NCBI GenBank assembly: GCA_013306675.1
Contig: JABLUY010000343.1
Span: 1-30,296, forward strand
DNA length: 30,296 nucleotides
From: Thraustochytrium sp. TN22
Lineage: Eukaryota; Sar; Bigyra; Thraustochytrida; Thraustochytriidae
Reading direction: 5' to 3'
In this document: positions 26,429 to 30,296 of the stretch, piece after piece
How positions within the stretch are numbered: position 1 is the first letter of the stretch
Layout: each line of letters begins with the position of its first letter
Notes under the pieces: generated by a model
Databases searched by the model: none
Told to the model about the DNA's origin: nothing
What the model saw: the letters and a program-made list of their open reading frames with translations, nothing else
Made by a program: the position numbers and the translations under genes

Positions 26429-26798
26429 TGCAGACCTCAACCTTGTTTCAAACTAAAGCGAAGAAGAGCATCTTGCTTGATTCTTGCATGCTGGAATTTG
26501 CAAGACGACTCCATGCAGGGGCGCCAATGCAGCCCTGCATGATGTTGGACGTCGCGAGGTCGTTGCACGTGTAGGTCCGGTCCTCCAATTGAAGCCGTCT
26601 GCAAGCGCGGCTTGCTAGTCATCTCGTGGGTGTCGAGTGGATCGGGATCGATGCGGTGCCGGGCCAAGACTGAGAGGAGCAAAGACCTTGTGGTGAGCAG
26701 GAACGCAAACGAAGCTCGCTCCGCCTGAATCACGGCAGCAACGTTCCACTTCTAAGATTAGATACTTTCGACACGGCATTGCCTTCAGAATCAGTCCA
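26429..26798. other. Convergent 3' intergenic region
   Basis: This 370-bp stretch lies between the stop codons of the ankyrin gene (+) and the kinase gene (-), with clearly lower GC than the flanking coding DNA. It should contain both 3' UTRs and polyadenylation signals, but no canonical AATAAA is seen. I found no tRNA-like structure or supported ORF. Confidence 0.5.
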
Positions 26799-28576
26799 CT
26801 ATGTGGCACTGAGGTTGAGCGCGAGGAGGTCGTCGCCTACCTTGACGAGCTCCTGTAGACCCTCAATCTTGGGCGAGGCAGGCGAGAGAGGCGGGAGGCG
26901 GTCGCGCGCAGGCCCATCCTCAGGGATTGGCGCTTGAGGCGTTCCAGAGGTGTACACCTGAAGTGCAGCAGCCTTGGGCAGCGACTTGCGCTCAAATTTG
27001 GCCTTGTTCGGGTGCACCGGATCGATCTCGACGTCATGATGGTGGCCCTCTGCGTCGTCATCAAACAGCTCCTGCTGATGCTGGTACTGTTTCTGATGGT
27101 GGTCGCTGTGCCCATCTTGGGTGAGAAAGGCGTGCTTGGTGAGCTCGAGCGGGCTGATGCGACCCTGCGGGTTGCGCACGAGGAGCGCGAGCAAAAAGTC
27201 CTTGCATGCCGAGGAGCGTGTGGCTTGCTCCTCGAGCGCCACCATGCAGGCTTGGAAGTTGCAGTGCTGCATGATGGCCTTGGGCTGCGCGTCGCTGCTG
27301 CGGCGCTTTCGCGAAGCCGCCCTGCCTTGGAGGGCGGCGGCGGCGGAGCCGCTGGGCGCGGCCGCGACGGCAAGCAGGTCCGGGGCGGAGGCGGTAGAGA
27401 TCATCCCGCGCGGGCTGGAGGGTGCACCGGCCTCGTCGTCCGGCGACTTGCACTCCTCCTCGTGGCCCGCGGCGTTGGCGTGAGCATGGGCGTGGGAAGC
27501 CTGGTGCGGCGCCGCGAAGGGCTGGTGGAAGATGGCCTTGACGGCGGCGAGGCAGCGCACAAGCTCGCGATCGAACTCGTGACAGTCGTGCAGGTTGTCG
27601 TAGTTGTAGGCGGGCATCCATACCTCGGCGAAGCGAGCGTGGCCCAGGAGCATCTCGAGGAGCACGCAGCCGAGACTCCATACGTCGAGCGTGTCGCTGA
27701 CGTAGGCCTCGCTGACAAGCATTTCGGGCGCGAAGAAGCCCGGCGTGCCGCAAAAGTCGTCGAGCGTCATCTCGCGGTGGTGGTAGGTGCTGAGGCCGAA
27801 GTCGACGAGCTTGACGTAGCCGTGCGGGTCGATGAGGATGTTCTCGGGCTTGATGTCGCGATGCACGACGTGGTGCGCGTAGAGGTAGCTGACGGCGGAG
27901 CAGAGCTGCGCGAAGACACTCTGCACAAAATTCTCCGGGCTGGGCCCCGGGTTGATGCGATAGTGCTCGAAGAGATCGAGGCCGCCGCGCTCCTGCACGA
28001 TGTAGAGGTAGTCCTCGGTGTGGCAGACGTCGACGAGGTGAGCGATGGACGGGTGGTCGAGGTCGCGCAGAACCTGGACCTCGTTGTTGACACGACGCAT
28101 GTTGCGGATGTCGGTGACGCGATCTTTGACGATGCGCTTGATGGCGAGGTCGCGCGCCTGGAAGGTGGTGCCAGCCAGCAGCGCGCGCGGGCCGGCGCGC
28201 AGCTCCTTGACCGTGGCGAACTGGCCCTCGCCCAGCGTCCGGCCCGTCACCCACTCGCCGATGCCCTCCTCGGACTCGGCCAGGTCGGCGCGCATGTGCG
28301 GGATGTTCTCGAACCCCGGCACGCTGTTGGGCACGAAATCCCACAGCACGGCGCGCAGCTTGCGTTTGTGCGTGTCGTACTTTTCGCGCAGCGCCACGAA
28401 CTCCTCAAAGAGCTCGTTCTGCTGCCGGTGGAAGGTTTTGATGGACTTGAGCGCCACGCGCAGGTTGTGGTCCAGCTCCTGCGCCTCGCGCGTCTTGCGG
28501 AGGAGTTGCGCCTCCAGGTCGCTCACGCGGCCCTGGTGCCGCTCCGCCTCGGCGTGGACCGCCCCCGCCACGGTTG

Positions 28577-28622
<46 letters not shown>

Positions 28623-28937
28623 ATACAAATGATGCGAAGACTGCTCGCTGCCGAGGGAAGCGCCCGCAAGCCTCGTCTCGCTGCGCCGGCCGGCGAGGCC
28701 TAGGGCAGGCTCCGCGTGCGCCATCGCGGCCACCTGCCCATGGCTCGCGGACCGCGACGAAGCCCGCGCATACGCCTGCAGCCGCAGCAGCACGATCGAG
28801 TCCTTGTCCACGCCCGGCACCGTGTTGCCCGGCACAATCTCGCAGTCGAAACCCGCGTTGCGGAGCACCTGAGCGAGCAGCACGTCCGCACGTACCTCGT
28901 CCTCCCTCTTGACCAGATTCCTCAGCACCACCACCAT
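26799..28937 (-). CDS. Serine/threonine protein kinase with polyQ tract and split catalytic domain
   Basis: This single-exon gene encodes 712 aa from the ATG at 28937 (G at +4). The frame remains open further upstream but becomes Arg/Gly low complexity. Residues 1-60 form a small domain I do not recognise. Fifteen consecutive Gln lie at 106-120, followed by a coiled coil at about 130-195. The kinase domain begins near 228: Gly-loop LGEGQFATVKE (235-245), Lys267 in LAIKRIV and Glu286 in the C-helix. Next are HRDIKPEN (359-366), DFG (379-381), GTPGFFAPE (397-405) and DVWSLG (418-423). All catalytic residues are present, so it should be active. The C-lobe is interrupted after about 475 by some 120 residues of His/Ala/Ser-rich sequence before it closes with DFLLALLVRNPQGRISPLELTKHAFL. 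The fold looks CAMK-like, but the subfamily is uncertain. Confidence 0.9.
28578..28622 (-). repeat. (CAG)15 polyglutamine tract in the kinase gene
   Basis: Fifteen uninterrupted CAG codons (CTG on the plus strand) encode residues 106-120 of the kinase. A pure tract of this length is likely to vary between strains. Confidence 0.95.
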
Positions 28938-29279
28938 GGCTAGCTCTCGCCAAGCACGAGCACGACGCAGGCCCCGACCACGCGCACCACCACGAGCACC
29001 GTGGTCGAGCTCGGTTCGCTCCGAGCACGACAACCAAGCCCTCGAGCGCCGACAGCGGGCCGCGCGGGCCCGCCCCGGTCGCCAGACGCCCCAATGGCCA
29101 ACTGCAGCCCAATCCCTCCGCGCCGCGCGCCCAGCACCTCCTCGCACCTGCAGAAATGGACGCCGCGCCCCAAATGGGACGCGCGCCGCGATGGACTCGC
29201 GCGCCTGCGACCAGCCCCTCGAGTCCCACCCCCACTGCGCGGCGCGGACCCGGTGTGCAACGCGCACCCCGTGTGCGCC
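28938..29279. promoter_or_regulatory. Kinase upstream region
   Basis: This is the 5' flank of the kinase gene, GC-rich. The kinase frame stays open to 29309, but the translation is Arg/Gly/Trp-rich shadow-like sequence, so I treat it as promoter and 5' UTR. No core motif is evident. Confidence 0.4.
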
Positions 29280-29735
29280 CAGTGCACACTCCAAAACTTT
29301 GTGCATCATTCAATTTTCATGTACTACGAGTCCGGCGTCAGGCGGGTCGGTAGAAGATGCAGTGGCCCGGCAGCCCAGCGGCAGCCTGCAGACACGCCAA
29401 CGTGCGCCCTCGCGCCCTCGCGGCTCGCGCGCCGTCGCGCGACTCGCGCCCGCCTCGGCTGGCCGAGGACGCACCGGACGTGACGGCAGGGCCGTGTGCG
29501 GTGACGGTACTATCGTTAGGCCTAAGTCTGGCTAGGCTAGCTAGTTAGTACCTAACTTAGCCTGCTGGCTGCTGTGGCACGAGGGCTCGCTCTCACAGTC
29601 AGTCAACTCTCTCACTGCGCCAGGAGCAAGTTCGAGCAACACACACCGCGGCGCGAGCGGCCACGGCCGCCATCACCACCGGCCGCACGGCGCGCGCAGG
29701 CTGCACCCGGCCCGCTGGCACTGCAGGCCGCGCCG
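29280..29735. repeat. Diverged direct duplication, copy 1
   Basis: Blocks in this stretch recur in the same order in 29777-30200. They are AGTGCACACTCC...TTTGTGC, CTCGCGCGCCGTCGCGC, GGGCCGTG...GGTGACGGTACT, TAGCCTGCTG...CTGCTGTGGCACGAGG and CGCGGCGCGAG. This copy carries extra AT-richer sequence (CTAGCTAGTTAGTACCTAAC, about 29538-29557). No gene is supported. Confidence 0.65.
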
Positions 29736-29776
29736 CCGCAGGCCGCACCCGCTGGCCGGCCACGGCGGCCGCTGCG

Positions 29777-30200
29777 GCGTGCACACTCCTCCAAGTGTTT
29801 GTGCGCGTTGTGTAAGCCGGGATAAGCCGGGCCGCCCGGGCCAGCATCAGCACCTCTCGCGACTCTGCACCCTGGCTCCTTCGCGTCCTCGCGCGCCGTC
29901 GCGCCCGCCTCGACCTGCCTCCGCCCCGGCGGCCGCGGCGCCAAGGCCGGCGCCGGCGCGGCCTACAGCCTGCCGAGGGCGCCCTCGGCGGAAGGGCCGT
30001 GGGCGGTGACGGTACTGGCCTAGCCTGCTGCTGCTGTGGCACGAGGCGGCGAGGCCTCGCTCTCACACCCGCCAACTCTGTCAGCAGGAGCACAAGACGC
30101 CGCGGCGCGAGCCGTCACCGCACGGCCGGCCGGCCGCGCGCGGGCTGCTCCCGGCCCAGGCTGCACCCGGCCAGGCCGCACCCGCCTGGCGCGGCGCGCG
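29777..30200. repeat. Diverged direct duplication, copy 2
   Basis: This is the second copy of the blocks listed for 29280-29735, about 0.46-0.51 kb downstream, with indels between blocks. The shared order and orientation indicate an old tandem duplication. The remaining sequence to the window end (30201-30296) is almost pure G+C with no supported feature. Confidence 0.65.
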
Positions 30201-30296
30201 GCGCCGCCACCGAGCTGCTCGCCGGCGCCGCCGCGCCGCGCGGCATCGCCCGCCGCCGGGTCGCGCCGCAGCCCGTCGGCGCGCTGCTGCTCCTCG

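Noticed and set aside
28938-29309. Upstream extension of the kinase frame to 29309
   Set aside because: The 124 extra residues are Arg/Gly/Trp-rich with no motif. The ATG at 28937 has G at +4 and begins an ordered segment.
26429-30296. tRNA or other structured RNA genes in gene-free DNA
   Set aside because: I looked for B-box-like GTTCGA patterns with cloverleaf-compatible flanks and found none that fold. A tRNA/Rfam scan would be the decisive test.

Overview
The window is about 30 kb of nuclear DNA from a GC-rich unicellular eukaryote. The gene families are strictly eukaryotic: RNA exosome Rrp40, tRNA-splicing endonuclease Sen2, WDR5, CAF-1 p60, a CPAP/SAS-4-like centriole protein and a eukaryotic-type Ser/Thr kinase. 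Genes lie on both strands, and several are interrupted by short GT-AG introns of 36 to about 140 nt. CAG/CTG tracts encode polyglutamine. The centriole protein implies basal bodies and so probably a flagellated life stage. The sequence alone does not fix the lineage; GC-rich haptophyte, stramenopile, green algal and zoosporic fungal genomes would all be compatible.

Layout, left to right. A (GAGCTG)9 repeat is followed by a small DUF1764 protein (+). A four-exon secreted histidine acid phosphatase (-) comes next, then an unrecognised basic, probably nuclear protein (-). That protein shares a divergent promoter region with Rrp40 (+). Sen2 follows (-, three exons). About 1.4 kb of repeat-rich DNA (a 22-bp hairpin-forming array and a 155-bp minisatellite) precedes a WDR5 gene (+, two exons, polyQ tail). 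A second, diverged WDR5 paralog (+, two exons) comes next, then a 46-codon small ORF (+) and the CAF-1 p60 subunit (-). A CPAP/SAS-4-like coiled-coil protein (-) is followed by a very large TPR / Cys-rich / CCCH zinc-finger protein (-, about 1,990 aa). Upstream of it is a candidate unrecognised acidic gene (-), head to head with an ankyrin-repeat coiled-coil protein (+). The last gene is a polyQ-containing protein kinase (-). The final 1.3 kb has no supported gene but holds a diverged direct duplication of about 0.5 kb.

Functional grouping is only partial. Two WDR5 genes and CAF-1 p60 form a chromatin neighbourhood, and Rrp40 and Sen2 are RNA-processing enzymes. CAF-1 p60 and the centriole protein are both cell-cycle linked, and their upstream regions share a 15-bp sequence. 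There is no operon-like system. The most novel material is the unrecognised genes (basic nuclear protein, TPR-CCCH giant, acidic two-exon candidate), the triplicated RRI-x-P motif in CAF-1 p60, and the repeat arrays between Sen2 and WDR5. All exon joins were inferred by eye from splice consensus, reading frame and family conservation, with no transcript data.
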